The notes beneath the pieces were generated by a model. It was not told where the DNA came from. It did not search any database and saw nothing but the letters and a program-made list of their open reading frames with translations. From NCBI GenBank assembly GCA_003133245.1, contig PKWM01000026.1, positions 79,277-143,276 on the forward strand: a stretch of 64,000 nt of DNA, written 5' to 3'. Positions 1 through 8,755 of this stretch are shown here, piece after piece. A program made the translations under genes and the position numbers. This DNA is from Rhodoferax sp. GTDB lineage: Bacteria; Pseudomonadota; Gammaproteobacteria; Burkholderiales; Burkholderiaceae_C. Every line of letters starts with the position of its first letter. Within the stretch, counting starts at the first letter, position 1.

Positions 1-1319
1 GATGGCAGCTGGTCGTCGTCGCCATAACCGCCTTGGCAGTAATGGTCGACCCGGCGATGGCCGACAAACTGTACTTTCGTCGCAGAGACTTCGAAAATCT
101 GGAATTCGCTCACATGGCCAAAATGCTGGTTGACCCGACCGCCGCCCTTGGTGGCCACCGCCAGCAGCACTTTGAGTTCTGGCACTGCCTTGATAGCCGC
201 CGCAGCAGCCAGTGCTTGCTGCTTGGCCTTCTGTTGAGCAGCGCGTTCAAGCTCCACGCGGTTCTGATAGGCACGCCGCCGCTCCAGGTCATAGACCACT
301 TCCATTTGATCGACCTTGTCGAGCGTGAACTCCTCGCTGCGATCCTCACCCAGCAGACCGACCGCATCGGCACGGCACTGGCGGCAGTGCCGCATCAGAC
401 TGGCGCCCCCCATGCAGGCGTCCTGCACCGCCTTGAGTTCGGTTGCGCTGGGGCCGCGCTGGCCGGTCAGGCCGAATACCGTGCCGTGTTCAGCCTCGCT
501 GATCAGCGGCATGATGTTGTGCAGGAAGGCACCGCGCTTCTTGACTTCGCGGTTCACTTCCATCAAGTGCTGGTCATTGACGCCGGGAATCAGTACCGAG
601 TTGACTTTGGTGAGCACGCCGCGCGCCGTGAGCAGCTCCAGGCCCAGCATCTGGCGCTGGTGCAAAATCTCTGCTGCTGCCACGCCGGTGACGCGCTGGT
701 GCTTCCAGAAGATCCACGGGTAAATTTTTGTGCCAATCAGCGGATCGACCATATTGATGGTGATGGTGACGTGATCCACCTTGTGTTTGCAGATTTCATC
801 GACCCAGTCCGGCAGCGCCAGGCCGTTGGTTGACAGGCACAGCTTGATGTCCGGAGCCTGTTCCTGCAGCATGCGCAAGGTCTCGAAGGTCTTCGTCGGG
901 TTGGCCAGCGCGTCCCCCGGTCCGGCGACGCCCAGCACGGTCATCTGAGGTATCCGGCTGGCCACCGCGAGCACTTTTTTGACGGCTTGCTCGGGCGTGA
1001 GCTTTTGCGACGCCACACCGGGGCGCGATTCGTTGCTGCAGTCGTACTTGCGGTTGCAGTAATTGCACTGGATATTGCAGGCCGGCGCAACCGCGACGTG
1101 CATGCGCGCGTAGTGATGATGCGCTTCTTCAGAATAGCAAGGGTGATCTTTCACCTTGTCCCAGATGTGCGCTGGCATATCGCCCGGGCCATCCGACGAG
1201 CCGCAACTGGCCTTGCCTTCGCCACCTTGCGTGCTGCAGCCACTGCGGCTGGCAGGCAGGTCAAGCGTCGCGCCCAGTGTTTTGACCAGGCAGATGCTGA
1301 CATAGGTGGTAGCTTGCAT
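1..1319 (-). CDS. nifB: Nitrogenase cofactor biosynthesis protein NifB (partial, 3' end outside window)
   Basis: NifB is the radical-SAM enzyme that makes NifB-co, the 8Fe core precursor of the nitrogenase FeMo cofactor. Translating the minus strand from the ATG at 1319 gives an open frame to the window edge (439 codons). It contains the CX3CX2C radical-SAM motif in [20 protein letters not shown], preceded by [20 protein letters not shown], both hallmarks of NifB. The last visible residues ([13 protein letters not shown]) match the C-terminal NifX-like domain, so only a short tail is missing. The start is supported by a sigma-54 promoter about 45 bases upstream. nifA lies upstream on the same strand but is separated by a dedicated promoter. 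Identity is secure; the C-terminus cannot be described. Confidence 0.96.
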   Translation of the reverse strand, partial: MQATTYVSICLVKTLGATLDLPASRSGCSTQGGEGKASCGSSDGPGDMPAHIWDKVKDHPCYSEEAHHHYARMHVAVAPACNIQCNYCNRKYDCSNESRPGVASQKLTPEQAVKKVLAVASRIPQMTVLGVAGPGDALANPTKTFETLRMLQEQAPDIKLCLSTNGLALPDWVDEICKHKVDHVTITINMVDPLIGTKIYPWIFWKHQRVTGVAAAEILHQRQMLGLELLTARGVLTKVNSVLIPGVNDQHLMEVNREVKKRGAFLHNIMPLISEAEHGTVFGLTGQRGPSATELKAVQDACMGGASLMRHCRQCRADAVGLLGEDRSEEFTLDKVDQMEVVYDLERRRAYQNRVELERAAQQKAKQQALAAAAAIKAVPELKVLLAVATKGGGRVNQHFGHVSEFQIFEVSATKVQFVGHRRVDHYCQGGYGDDDQLP

Positions 1320-1363
1320 GAATACCCTTCTGGCGACCGACTGCAGTCGCATAAGAGTTCAAT

Positions 1364-1379
1364 AGCTAATTTCGTGCCA
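1364..1379 (-). promoter_or_regulatory. sigma-54 promoter of nifB
   Basis: Read on the minus strand the site is TGGCACGAAATTAGCT: a perfect -24 element (TGGCACG) and a -12 element with one mismatch (TAGC for TTGC) at exact GG-N10-GC spacing. The predicted start of transcription is near 1353, about 34 bases before the nifB ATG. An exact NifA site lies about 85-100 bases upstream. Confidence 0.85.
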
Positions 1380-1461
1380 CCCGAAAACCGGTCTATCTGG
1401 CTTTGTTTTGTCGGATCTGGCACGTGGGGCTTGCCGACATCACTGTAATTTCACCAACTAC

Positions 1462-1477
1462 TGTTAGGCATACGACA
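1462..1477. promoter_or_regulatory. NifA upstream activator sequence for nifB
   Basis: TGTTAGGCATACGACA fits the palindromic NifA-binding consensus TGT-N10-ACA exactly. It lies between the nifA stop and the nifB sigma-54 promoter, about 95 bases from the -12 element, a normal distance for looping activation through IHF. Confidence 0.8.
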
Positions 1478-1536
1478 AAAATGACATAAAGGGCCAATAA
1501 AGCTGGAGCGGGATTTTCGCGCTGAATTACAACTCT

Positions 1537-3255
1537 TCAGAACTTTCTGACTTCAATCCCATTCTTCTGCAGCGCGTAGCCCATCTGGCGTGGTGATATC
1601 TTGAGAAGGCGTGCCGCCTTGGCCTGGACCCAGCCGCAACGTTCCATGGCCCATACCAGGCGCTCATGTTCGCCCTGCGGTTTTCCGTTATCGGTCGTCT
1701 GCGAGTTGTTCTGTGCTGGCGAACTGCCGGTCACGGATGCTTCGCTCGCCAGGGCCGCAGACGCCGGTGCTGAATCATCCGGCGGCGCGATTGCTCCCGC
1801 TGCGGTGGTAGCTGGCGGTGCCATCGGCACCTCCTTGATCGGGATGTCGGCCAGTCGGGCGGGACGAACGGCATCTATCCGATCAACATGGTGCAGCACC
1901 TGGGTCAGGCAGCGATTTTCGGTGCAGGGGAAGGCGAGTTCGGAAATGACGTCGTCGTGCGCCATGGTGGCGGTACGCTCGACGCAGTTTTCAAGTTCCC
2001 GCACGTTACCCGGCCAGTAGCAACTGGTCAGTACCCACATCGCAGCAGCGCTGAATTGCGTGTTGCGCGAGTTTTCGCGGTTGAAGCGATCCAGAAAATG
2101 ATTGGCCATTGCCGGGATGTCTTCGCGACGCTCACGCAGAGGTGGCAGTTGAATGCAGACCACGTTGATGCGGTAGTAGAGATCGGCGCGGAACTCGCCG
2201 ACCTGAACCATGTGTTCAAGGTTGCGGTTGGTGGCCAGAATCAGGCGCACATCCACCTTGACTGACACGTTACCGCCAACGCGTTCAAATTCACGCTCTT
2301 GCAGGACACGCAGCAGCTTGGCCTGAAACGAAGGCGAGATGTCACCAATCTCGTCCAGAAACAGCGTACCGCCATGCGCCAGTTCGAACCGCCCTTTGCG
2401 CTGTCCATGGGCACCGGTGAAGGAGCCTTTCTCGTGGCCAAATAGCTCACTTTCAAGCAGCGACTCGGTCAGCGCGGCACAGTTGACGCAGACAAAAGAT
2501 TCACGTTTGCGAGGTGAGAGATTGTGGATGGCACGTGCGATCACCTCCTTGCCAGTGCCGCTCTCACCTCGAAGCAGCACGGTGGTACGGGCCGGTGCAA
2601 CCTGGTGGACTTGCTCGAACACTTCCCTCATCGGTGCCGAAACACCGACCACATGGTCAATCTGTTGGTTCGGCTTGAGCGCCTTGTGCATGCGTCTAAC
2701 CTCTTCCTGCAGATTGTCGTGCGCCGTGCTGACGCTGCGATGCAATAGAAGTGCCTGCCCCATGAGGGTTGCCACCATCTTCAGTAATTGCAAGTCGTTG
2801 GCGAAAGTCCGGCGCTGATCCGGGTTGAGGGCGTCGACGGCCAGCACGCCCAGAGTGCGACGGTCAGCGCGGATAGGCGTGACGAGCATGGCGACACTAG
2901 CGCCCGGTGACTGGTCAGAGCCACCCGTACGGTTAAGAAACAGGGGCTCGGCGCGCAAGTCAGGCACCATGACCTGCATGCCGGTAGCGTAAACGCGTCC
3001 CACAATACCTTCGCCGGTGTGGAACTGCAAGCGCTGCTGTTCTTCGCGTGTCAGGCCGACAGCACACAGTCCGCGCAGCTTGTTCTGGGGCTCGCCGAGT
3101 ACCACAAAGGCGCGCCGCCAATCAAAGGCCTGCAGCAAATAGTTCAAAGCCTCGCGAAAAGTCTTGGCAACATCCAGCGATGCCGCCAGGGTCTTGCTGA
3201 CTTCATAAATCGAATTGAGCTCGCGTCGAGCATCAATTTCTTGAGTGTTCAACAT
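1537..3255 (-). CDS. nifA: Nif-specific sigma-54 activator NifA, oxygen-sensitive type
   Basis: NifA is the enhancer-binding protein that activates sigma-54 promoters of nitrogen-fixation genes. The 572-residue protein has an N-terminal GAF domain (about 20-165), a central AAA+ domain with Walker A GESGTGKE and the sigma-54 contact loop GSFTGA, and a C-terminal Fis-type helix-turn-helix (KAARLLKISPRQMGYALQ). At the end of the AAA+ domain and in the linker there are four cysteines spaced CX11CX19CX4C, the signature of NifA proteins that sense oxygen/redox directly and do not need NifL. A proline/alanine-rich linker of about 60 residues precedes the HTH. The gene is divergent from the iscU operon; its own start has only a weak GGA ribosome site. 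Assignment is firm. Confidence 0.97.
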   Translation of the reverse strand: MLNTQEIDARRELNSIYEVSKTLAASLDVAKTFREALNYLLQAFDWRRAFVVLGEPQNKLRGLCAVGLTREEQQRLQFHTGEGIVGRVYATGMQVMVPDLRAEPLFLNRTGGSDQSPGASVAMLVTPIRADRRTLGVLAVDALNPDQRRTFANDLQLLKMVATLMGQALLLHRSVSTAHDNLQEEVRRMHKALKPNQQIDHVVGVSAPMREVFEQVHQVAPARTTVLLRGESGTGKEVIARAIHNLSPRKRESFVCVNCAALTESLLESELFGHEKGSFTGAHGQRKGRFELAHGGTLFLDEIGDISPSFQAKLLRVLQEREFERVGGNVSVKVDVRLILATNRNLEHMVQVGEFRADLYYRINVVCIQLPPLRERREDIPAMANHFLDRFNRENSRNTQFSAAAMWVLTSCYWPGNVRELENCVERTATMAHDDVISELAFPCTENRCLTQVLHHVDRIDAVRPARLADIPIKEVPMAPPATTAAGAIAPPDDSAPASAALASEASVTGSSPAQNNSQTTDNGKPQGEHERLVWAMERCGWVQAKAARLLKISPRQMGYALQKNGIEVRKF

Positions 3256-3535
3256 GTGAAGTCCAGTTTGTTACCACGTTACACCGGCTACGTCGCCTCA
3301 CCCGCCGCGTCGGATGCCGGCTTGCACCACAACGGACCAGATTGGTAATACGACAGCCCTTGAACCCGTTAGGCAGCAAGAAGCGGGCCAGCGATGCCGC
3401 TGGGGTCGTCCGCCAGCTTTTCGTCCAAGCCTTGTTTCCGACAAACAAGACAGGATTTCGCCAAAAACCCGGCAGCTATGCGCACAAAAGCAACAAAAGA
3501 CCTGCAAGAAGCGCTGATTCACACAGCAAAACACA

Positions 3536-3551
3536 TGGCACCGAAATTGCA
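3536..3551 (+). promoter_or_regulatory. sigma-54 promoter of the nif-linked isc operon
   Basis: TGGCACCGAAATTGCA has both the -24 (TGGCAC) and -12 (TTGC) elements with GG-N10-GC spacing and ends 31 bases before the iscU ATG. The nearest NifA-like site upstream (TGT at 3433, ACA at 3445) has nine rather than ten intervening bases, so the activator site is imperfect. Confidence 0.88.
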
Positions 3552-3582
3552 GATATGTGGTCATTGAATTCGGAGAATCGAT

Positions 3583-4017
3583 ATGGCCTACAGCGGCAAA
3601 GTCATTGACCACTACGAAAACCCGCGCAATGTTGGTGCTTTTGATGCTGACGACGACAGCATCGGCACCGGCATGGTGGGCGCGCCCGCTTGTGGCGATG
3701 TGATGCGACTACAGATTCGCGTCAACGCGCAGGGCTTGATAGAGGACGCCAAATTCAAGACCTACGGTTGCGGATCGGCCATTGCATCGAGTTCGTTGGT
3801 CACCGAATGGGTGCGCGGTCTCACGCTGGACGAAGCACTGGCGATCGAGAACTCCGAAATCGCTGAAGAACTGGCTCTGCCGCCGGTGAAGATTCACTGT
3901 TCGATCCTGGCTGAGGACGCGATCAAGGCGGCCGTGGCCGACTACCGGGCGCGCCACCCCTCTGAACCTGGCTCGGTACTCTGTGAGCAGGTGATCTGCG
4001 GAACTGCGACAGCTTGA
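3583..4017 (+). CDS. iscU: IscU/NifU-type iron-sulfur scaffold protein, nif-associated
   Basis: This is a scaffold on which Fe-S clusters are assembled before transfer to targets. The 144 residues correspond to IscU or the N-terminal domain of NifU alone; the ferredoxin-like and C-terminal Nfu domains of full NifU are absent. The three cluster cysteines are seen in APACGDVM, YGCGSA and KIHCSIL, together with the conserved Asp after the first Cys. It also has LPPVK, the sequence HscA chaperones recognise in IscU, which fits the hscA gene downstream. A GGAG ribosome site lies 7 bases before the ATG. It is the first gene after a sigma-54 promoter, so it probably serves nitrogenase maturation. 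No cysteine desulfurase gene follows it here. Confidence 0.93.
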   Translation: MAYSGKVIDHYENPRNVGAFDADDDSIGTGMVGAPACGDVMRLQIRVNAQGLIEDAKFKTYGCGSAIASSSLVTEWVRGLTLDEALAIENSEIAEELALPPVKIHCSILAEDAIKAAVADYRARHPSEPGSVLCEQVICGTATA

Positions 4018-4064
4018 ACCATAACTCCAAAACTTGACAAATACATCTAGCGAAAGAACTCAAA

Positions 4065-4442
4065 ATGCAAGCCTCTCTTTCTGAACCGAACCCTGAACAG
4101 CAGGGCTTCATGTCGAGCCAGCTCGAATTCACCGTGCAAGCCGCCGCCAAGGTGGCCGAGCTGCTTCTGGAGGAGGGCAATCCGAACCTCAGGCTGCGGC
4201 TCTACGTCACGGGTGGGGGCTGCTCGGGCTTTCAGTATGGTTTTGCCTTTGACGACCAGATCGCAGAGGACGACACACAGGTCGTCACCGGGGGTGTTGC
4301 GCTGGTGGTGGACGCCATGAGTCAGCAGTACGTGCTGGGGGCACGCGTGGACTTCGAGGACGGTCTGGAAGGCGCGCGTTTCGTCATTCACAACCCCAAT
4401 GCGCAGACCACCTGTGGTTGCGGCAGTTCATTTTCTGTTTGA
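4065..4442 (+). CDS. HesB/IscA-family A-type iron-sulfur carrier (ErpA-like)
   Basis: A-type carriers take Fe-S clusters from scaffolds to apoproteins. The 125-residue protein has the three family cysteines in GGGCSGF and CGCGSSF near the C-terminus. It is more like ErpA than IscA (for example [19 protein letters not shown]), and a second, housekeeping erpA is present at 57951-58316, so this looks like a nif-dedicated paralogue. The N-terminus is longer than usual; an internal Met at 4110 is an alternative start. The gene follows iscU by 47 bases in the same direction and is followed by a second A-type carrier. Confidence 0.92.
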   Translation: MQASLSEPNPEQQGFMSSQLEFTVQAAAKVAELLLEEGNPNLRLRLYVTGGGCSGFQYGFAFDDQIAEDDTQVVTGGVALVVDAMSQQYVLGARVDFEDGLEGARFVIHNPNAQTTCGCGSSFSV

Positions 4443-4453
4443 AAGTCGAAATC

Positions 4454-4777
4454 ATGAGTGTTTCCCTGACTCCTGCAGCCGCCTGTCATGTCGCGAAATC
4501 ACTGGTCAAACGCGGCAGCGGTATTGGTCTGCGCCTGGCGGTCAAGACCAGCGGCTGTTCCGGCTTTGCCTACGCGCTCGAATTCGTCGATAGAGTCAAC
4601 GCCGACGATGAATGTTTTGAAACGAATGGCATGAAAGTCATCGTCGATTCGCGCAGCCTGGGCATGCTGGCCGGTACCGAACTCGACTTTGTGCGTGAAG
4701 GTCTTAACGAAGGCTTCAAATTCAACAACCCGAACGCCAAAGCCAATTGCGGTTGCGGCGAGAGCTTCGCAGTCTAG
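4454..4777 (+). CDS. iscA: Iron-sulfur cluster assembly protein IscA
   Basis: The 107-residue product has the normal IscA length and motifs: [34 protein letters not shown] and the C-terminal CGCGESF pair. An ATG at 4418 in the same frame would overlap the preceding gene and adds residues that do not resemble the family, so the start at 4454 ([10 protein letters not shown]) is preferred. It sits between the ErpA-like paralogue and hscA, with 4 bases to the hscA ATG, implying translational coupling. It probably delivers clusters within the nif-linked isc set. Confidence 0.93.
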   Translation: MSVSLTPAAACHVAKSLVKRGSGIGLRLAVKTSGCSGFAYALEFVDRVNADDECFETNGMKVIVDSRSLGMLAGTELDFVREGLNEGFKFNNPNAKANCGCGESFAV

Positions 4778-4781
4778 GCGT

Positions 4782-6656
4782 ATGGCCCTACTGCAAATCG
4801 CCGAGCCGGGTCAAAGCGCTGCGCCGCACCAGCACCGGCTGGCCGCCGGCATTGACCTGGGCACCACCAATTCGCTGATTGCGACAGTGCAAAGCGCCGT
4901 CCCGCGTGCGCTGGCGGATGAAGAAGGCATCATGCTGTTGCCATCGGTGGTGCGCTACCTGCCAGGCAACGGCGTGGTGGTGGGACGTGAAGCGCAGCAC
5001 AGTCAGGCCGAAGATCCTGAAAACACCATTGTGTCGGTCAAGCGTTTCATGGGGCGCAGCCTGTCGGACCTGAAGGACGCAACGGGTCTGCCCTACCGCT
5101 TTACCGACGCGCCGGGCATGGTTGGCATCTCGACCGTTTCAGGCGAGCGCTCGCCGGTGCAGGTGTCGGCAGAAATTCTGACTGCCTTGCGCGAACGAGC
5201 AGAAACTTCGCTGGGCGGCCCACTGGCAGGCGTTGTGATCACCGTACCAGCATACTTTGATGACGCGCAGCGCCAGGCAACCAAGGATGCGGCGCGGCTG
5301 GCCGGTCTTAACGTTCTGCGCCTGCTCAACGAGCCCACCGCCGCCGCCATCGCCTATGGACTGGACAAGGCAGCTGAAGGAACCTTTGCAATTTACGACC
5401 TGGGCGGTGGCACTTTCGATATCTCCATCCTGCGTCTCACCCAGGGCGTGTTCGAGGTGCTGGCAACCGGCGGCGACTCCGCACTCGGTGGCGATGATTT
5501 CGATCACCTGATTGCGCAGTGGTTCTGCGCGCGGCATGGCATCACCGGTCTGGCCGCTTTGCCGCCGACCTCGCAACGCAGCTTGCTGAGCACGGCCCGC
5601 ACGGCTAAGGAAACACTGTCGCAGCACGAGTCGGCGCCACTGACTCTGTCCCTGGCTGATGGTCCGACTCTGCTCAGCACGCTGACGCGGGCGAAGTTTG
5701 CCGAATTCGGTGCCGCGCTGATCGCGCGCACCCTCGCCGCCACGCGGCGCGCGTTGCGCGATGCAAAATTAACCATCACCGACATGACCGGCGTGGTGCT
5801 GGTGGGCGGCTCGACCCGCATGCCGATCGTGCGCGATATGGTGCGTCAATTGTTTGGCCGCGAGCCGCTCGTTGATATTGACCCGGACCAAGTGGTTGCA
5901 CTGGGTGCTGCCCTACAGGCCAACGTGCTGGCTGGCAACAGCAGTGGCGACGAATGGTTGCTGCTCGATGTCTGCCCGCTGTCACTAGGTATCGAAACCA
6001 TGGGCGGACTGGTGGAGAAGATCATTGCGCGCAACTCCACCCTGCCGATCGCGCGCGCGCAGGAATTCACCACCTTCAAGGACGGCCAAACCGCGATGTC
6101 TTTGCACGTGGTGCAGGGCGAGCGTGAAACAGTGGCCCATTGTCGTTCGCTGGCGCGCTTTGAGCTGCGCGGCATCCCCGCCGCGGTGGCGGGGTCGGTG
6201 CACATTCGGGTCAGTTTTCAGATCGATGCCGACGGTTTGCTGTCGGTCAGCGCGCGCGAACAAACCAGCGGCATTGAAGCCCACGTCGAAGTCAAGCCGG
6301 CGTACGGTCTGGCCGACAGCCAGATCGCGGCCATGCTGCAAGAGGCCATCGGTGCGTCCAAAACAGACATGCTGCTGCGCTCCTTGCGCGAAGCGCAAGT
6401 TGATGCGAGGCGCATGCTCGATGCCACCGAATCGGCCCTGGCCGAGGATGCCGCACTGTTGTCGCCTCCCGAACTGACAGCGATCCGCCAGGCTATGTTC
6501 AGGGTTGGCGACATGCTGGAAACCGAAGCGCCGCTGCCTGAGTTGCGCTCCGCCACCGCTGCGCTCTCCAGCGCCACCGATGAATTCGCGGCCCAGCGCA
6601 TGAATGTGTCCATTCACAAGGCGCTTGCCGGACGCGCCATGGACAGCCTGGTGTAG
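4782..6656 (+). CDS. hscA: Hsp70-type chaperone HscA
   Basis: HscA is the specialised Hsp70 that binds the LPPVK loop of IscU and drives cluster release with ATP. The start [10 protein letters not shown] at 4782 aligns with the N-terminus of enterobacterial HscA; the longer open frame from 4689 only overlaps iscA. The 624-residue protein has Hsp70 signatures GIDLGTTNS near residue 22, [11 protein letters not shown] near 205 and [11 protein letters not shown] near 340, followed by a substrate-binding domain. The usual co-chaperone hscB is not in this cluster. Position between iscA and fdx matches the housekeeping isc order, but transcription here appears to start from a sigma-54 promoter. Confidence 0.95.
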   Translation: MALLQIAEPGQSAAPHQHRLAAGIDLGTTNSLIATVQSAVPRALADEEGIMLLPSVVRYLPGNGVVVGREAQHSQAEDPENTIVSVKRFMGRSLSDLKDATGLPYRFTDAPGMVGISTVSGERSPVQVSAEILTALRERAETSLGGPLAGVVITVPAYFDDAQRQATKDAARLAGLNVLRLLNEPTAAAIAYGLDKAAEGTFAIYDLGGGTFDISILRLTQGVFEVLATGGDSALGGDDFDHLIAQWFCARHGITGLAALPPTSQRSLLSTARTAKETLSQHESAPLTLSLADGPTLLSTLTRAKFAEFGAALIARTLAATRRALRDAKLTITDMTGVVLVGGSTRMPIVRDMVRQLFGREPLVDIDPDQVVALGAALQANVLAGNSSGDEWLLLDVCPLSLGIETMGGLVEKIIARNSTLPIARAQEFTTFKDGQTAMSLHVVQGERETVAHCRSLARFELRGIPAAVAGSVHIRVSFQIDADGLLSVSAREQTSGIEAHVEVKPAYGLADSQIAAMLQEAIGASKTDMLLRSLREAQVDARRMLDATESALAEDAALLSPPELTAIRQAMFRVGDMLETEAPLPELRSATAALSSATDEFAAQRMNVSIHKALAGRAMDSLV

Positions 6657-6664
6657 GCAGCCAC

Positions 6665-7000
6665 GTGCCGACCATTCATCTGTTGCCGCACCCTGAGTTG
6701 TCTGCGCACGGACGCAGCCTCGAAGTCCGGCGCGGCACCTCGCTGTGCAAGAGCTTGCTGACGGCGGGCATCGCCATCGAACAGGCCTGCGAAATGGTGG
6801 CGGCGTGTTCCATCCGCCATATCTACGTGCGCGAGGGCGGTGACTCGCTGGCACAACCCGATGACGAAGAAAACGACCAGCTGGACCATGTTTGGGGCCT
6901 GGAGTCGCAGTCGCGCGTGGCCTTCTGCGTCAAGCTGCGCGATGCTGACATCACCGTTGAATTCCCGCGGCACACGCGCAATCATGCACGGCAGCATTGA
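6665..7000 (+). CDS. fdx: Isc-type ferredoxin homologue with degenerate cluster ligands
   Basis: The GTG-initiated 111-residue protein aligns along its length with the [2Fe-2S] ferredoxin Fdx of isc operons (ending EFPRHTRNHARQH). Fdx normally supplies electrons for cluster assembly. Here the ligand region reads ACEMVAACSIRHIYVREGG: the first two ligand cysteines align, but the third is replaced by Arg, and the distal Cys (SRVAFCVKL) is shifted by one residue. The fold may be kept without a standard [2Fe-2S] cluster. It starts 8 bases after hscA and closes the first operon. Family membership is clear; redox function is doubtful. Confidence 0.88.
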   Translation: MPTIHLLPHPELSAHGRSLEVRRGTSLCKSLLTAGIAIEQACEMVAACSIRHIYVREGGDSLAQPDDEENDQLDHVWGLESQSRVAFCVKLRDADITVEFPRHTRNHARQH

Positions 7001-7043
7001 GACCGTCGGCAACGGCGAAACCCAGCAAAAACCCGTTGCTCTC

Positions 7044-7059
7044 TGTCCGAAACAACACA
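7044..7059. promoter_or_regulatory. NifA upstream activator sequence for nifV
   Basis: TGTCCGAAACAACACA is an exact TGT-N10-ACA match between fdx and nifV. It is about 120-130 bases upstream of the -12 element of the nifV promoter, within the usual range for NifA activation. Confidence 0.75.
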
Positions 7060-7162
7060 TTTCCGACAACGATAAAGAAGGCTAATCGAAGCGGTCAGTC
7101 CTAGACCCGACAAACCTGCCGCCTCGTTGGTTCTCACTGTGTGTAAATACTACAAAGACAGA

Positions 7163-7178
7163 TGGCATGCACCTTGCA
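7163..7178 (+). promoter_or_regulatory. sigma-54 promoter of the nifV-nifW-fixABCX operon
   Basis: TGGCATGCACCTTGCA shows the GG-N10-GC spacing with a TTGC -12 element. It overlaps an in-frame ATG at 7167, which argues that nifV starts at 7206. The predicted leader is short, about 17 bases, with the ribosome site AAAGGA directly after the start of transcription. Confidence 0.85.
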
Positions 7179-7205
7179 ATAGAGAGATGCAAAGGACGCC
7201 GCACC

Positions 7206-8399
7206 ATGTCACTCAATCTCATCATCAACGACACCACTCTACGCGACGGCGAGCAGACCGCCGGGGTGGCCTTCACCGTCGCTGAGAAGTGCGCTATTGC
7301 CAGTGCGCTGGCGGCCGCCGGTGTGCCGGAAATGGAGATCGGCATCCCGGCCATGGGCGAGGAAGAGATTGCCTGCATCAATGCGATTGCGGCACTTGGG
7401 TTGCCCGCCGCATTGATGGTCTGGGGCCGCCTGACCGATGGCGACTTGACTAGTGCGTTGCGCTGCCAGGCCGCCATCATTCATCTCTCGATTCCGGTGT
7501 CGGACATTCACCTGCAACACAAGCTGCGCCAAACACGCGAATGGGTGCTGACGCAGGTCACACGTGTGATTGAAGCAGCCGTGGCCAGCGGCCGAAAAAT
7601 CACGCTCGGTGCCGAAGATGCGTCACGCGCTGATACTGACTTTCTAGCCCAAGTGGCGCAACGTGCCCAGGCCTGCGGCGCCCACCGCATTCGCTTTGCC
7701 GACACGCTGGGAGTGCTGGACTCCTTCACCACCTATGAAGCGATTGCGAGACTGCGCGATGCGGTCGACATCGATATTGAAATCCACGCCCACAATGATT
7801 TGGGGATGGCGACTGCCAACACCTTGGCGGCACTGCGCGCCGGTGCCACACACGCCAACACCACGGTCAACGGCTTGGGTGAGCGTGCCGGCAATGCGGC
7901 GTTGGAAGAGGTGGTGATGGGTGTCCGGCACCTGCATCACGCCGACACCGGCGTGGACACGCAAGCGCTGGTCGCCATCTCGCACCTGGTGGCGCGAGCC
8001 TCCGGACGCCCGGTTGCGTTCAACAAAAGCATCGTCGGCGACGCGGTGTTCACGCATGAGTCGGGCATTCACATCGATGGTCTGTTGAAAAACGCATCGA
8101 CCTATGAAAGTTTCGATCCCGCTGAACTTGGTCGTCATCGCAGTACGGTGCTGGGCAAACATTCCGGCTCGCAGGCGGTGCGTCAAGCCTACAAACTGCT
8201 GGGCGTGGCGCTTGGTGAAGGCGGCCTCACCGGTCGTCTTCTCACCCGCATTCGCGACCACGCGATGTGCGTCAAACAGGAACCGACCACGGAGGACTTG
8301 CGGCGGTTTCTGCGTGAATCGCAGCCCCCTTCAGGGCAGCGGGGCGTCTGCGAACAGGCATTCCACAGTTCCTTTCTTCAACCTTTGACCATGATGTGA
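7206..8399 (+). CDS. nifV: Homocitrate synthase NifV
   Basis: NifV condenses acetyl-CoA and 2-oxoglutarate to homocitrate, the organic ligand of the FeMo cofactor. The 397-residue protein has the alpha-isopropylmalate/homocitrate synthase signatures [16 protein letters not shown] at the N-terminus and [17 protein letters not shown] plus [18 protein letters not shown] in the middle. An upstream ATG at 7167 lies inside the sigma-54 promoter, so the start at 7206, preceded by AAAGGA, is chosen. It is the first gene of a nifV-nifW-fixABCX unit. The C-terminal LeuA-type regulatory domain is absent, as in other NifV. Confidence 0.96.
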   Translation: MSLNLIINDTTLRDGEQTAGVAFTVAEKCAIASALAAAGVPEMEIGIPAMGEEEIACINAIAALGLPAALMVWGRLTDGDLTSALRCQAAIIHLSIPVSDIHLQHKLRQTREWVLTQVTRVIEAAVASGRKITLGAEDASRADTDFLAQVAQRAQACGAHRIRFADTLGVLDSFTTYEAIARLRDAVDIDIEIHAHNDLGMATANTLAALRAGATHANTTVNGLGERAGNAALEEVVMGVRHLHHADTGVDTQALVAISHLVARASGRPVAFNKSIVGDAVFTHESGIHIDGLLKNASTYESFDPAELGRHRSTVLGKHSGSQAVRQAYKLLGVALGEGGLTGRLLTRIRDHAMCVKQEPTTEDLRRFLRESQPPSGQRGVCEQAFHSSFLQPLTMM

Positions 8400-8405
8400 G
8401 CCCCG

Positions 8406-8744
8406 ATGGAAAACTTCCTTCAACAACTCAAGGCCTTGTCCACAGCCGAAGATTTCCTGCAGTTCTTTGGCGTGTCGTTCAATCAAAAAGTGGTCGACGT
8501 CAGTCGGCTACACATCCTCAAACGCTTCTACCAGTACATCCGTCAACAGAACTTGATGGCGCAGACGGACGAGCCCAGGCTGTACACCTTGTATCGCGAA
8601 CAGTTGGTACGTGCCTACTCGGATTTCGTCACTTCGACACCGGCGCAAGAAAAAGTATTCAAGGTGTTCCAGGACACCCTTGGTCGCCAGCATGTGTCGC
8701 TCGACAGCCTGCGGGCGTCGCTGCCGCAGCGCGCCGTCGCTTGA
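8406..8744 (+). CDS. nifW: Nitrogenase stabilising/protective protein NifW
   Basis: NifW is a small protein that associates with the MoFe protein and is thought to protect it from oxygen or help in its maturation. The 112-residue sequence (MENFLQQLKALSTAEDFLQF, then FGVSFNQKVVDVSRLHILKR) is characteristic of the family. It starts 6 bases after nifV and is followed 11 bases later by fixA with a strong AAAGGAG ribosome site, so it is co-transcribed with both. Confidence 0.95.
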   Translation: MENFLQQLKALSTAEDFLQFFGVSFNQKVVDVSRLHILKRFYQYIRQQNLMAQTDEPRLYTLYREQLVRAYSDFVTSTPAQEKVFKVFQDTLGRQHVSLDSLRASLPQRAVA

Positions 8745-8755
8745 AAGGAGTTGGC

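Noticed and set aside
33..833. 266-codon open frame on the plus strand at the window start
   Set aside because: It is antisense to nifB, whose own motifs are unmistakable; the frame has no recognisable protein features.
1418..1434. Second sigma-54-like sequence, TGGCACGTGGGGCTTGC, on the plus strand before nifB
   Set aside because: The GG to GC distance is 12 bases instead of 10, and it would point toward the end of nifA rather than to a gene.
3433..3447. Possible NifA site TGT...ACA before iscU
   Set aside because: The spacing is nine bases, not ten. I mention it only as an imperfect candidate. A similar TGT-N9-ACA is at 3269-3283.
7167..7205. Alternative nifV start at 7167
   Set aside because: It lies inside the sigma-54 promoter, so it would not be transcribed; the ATG at 7206 has a ribosome site.
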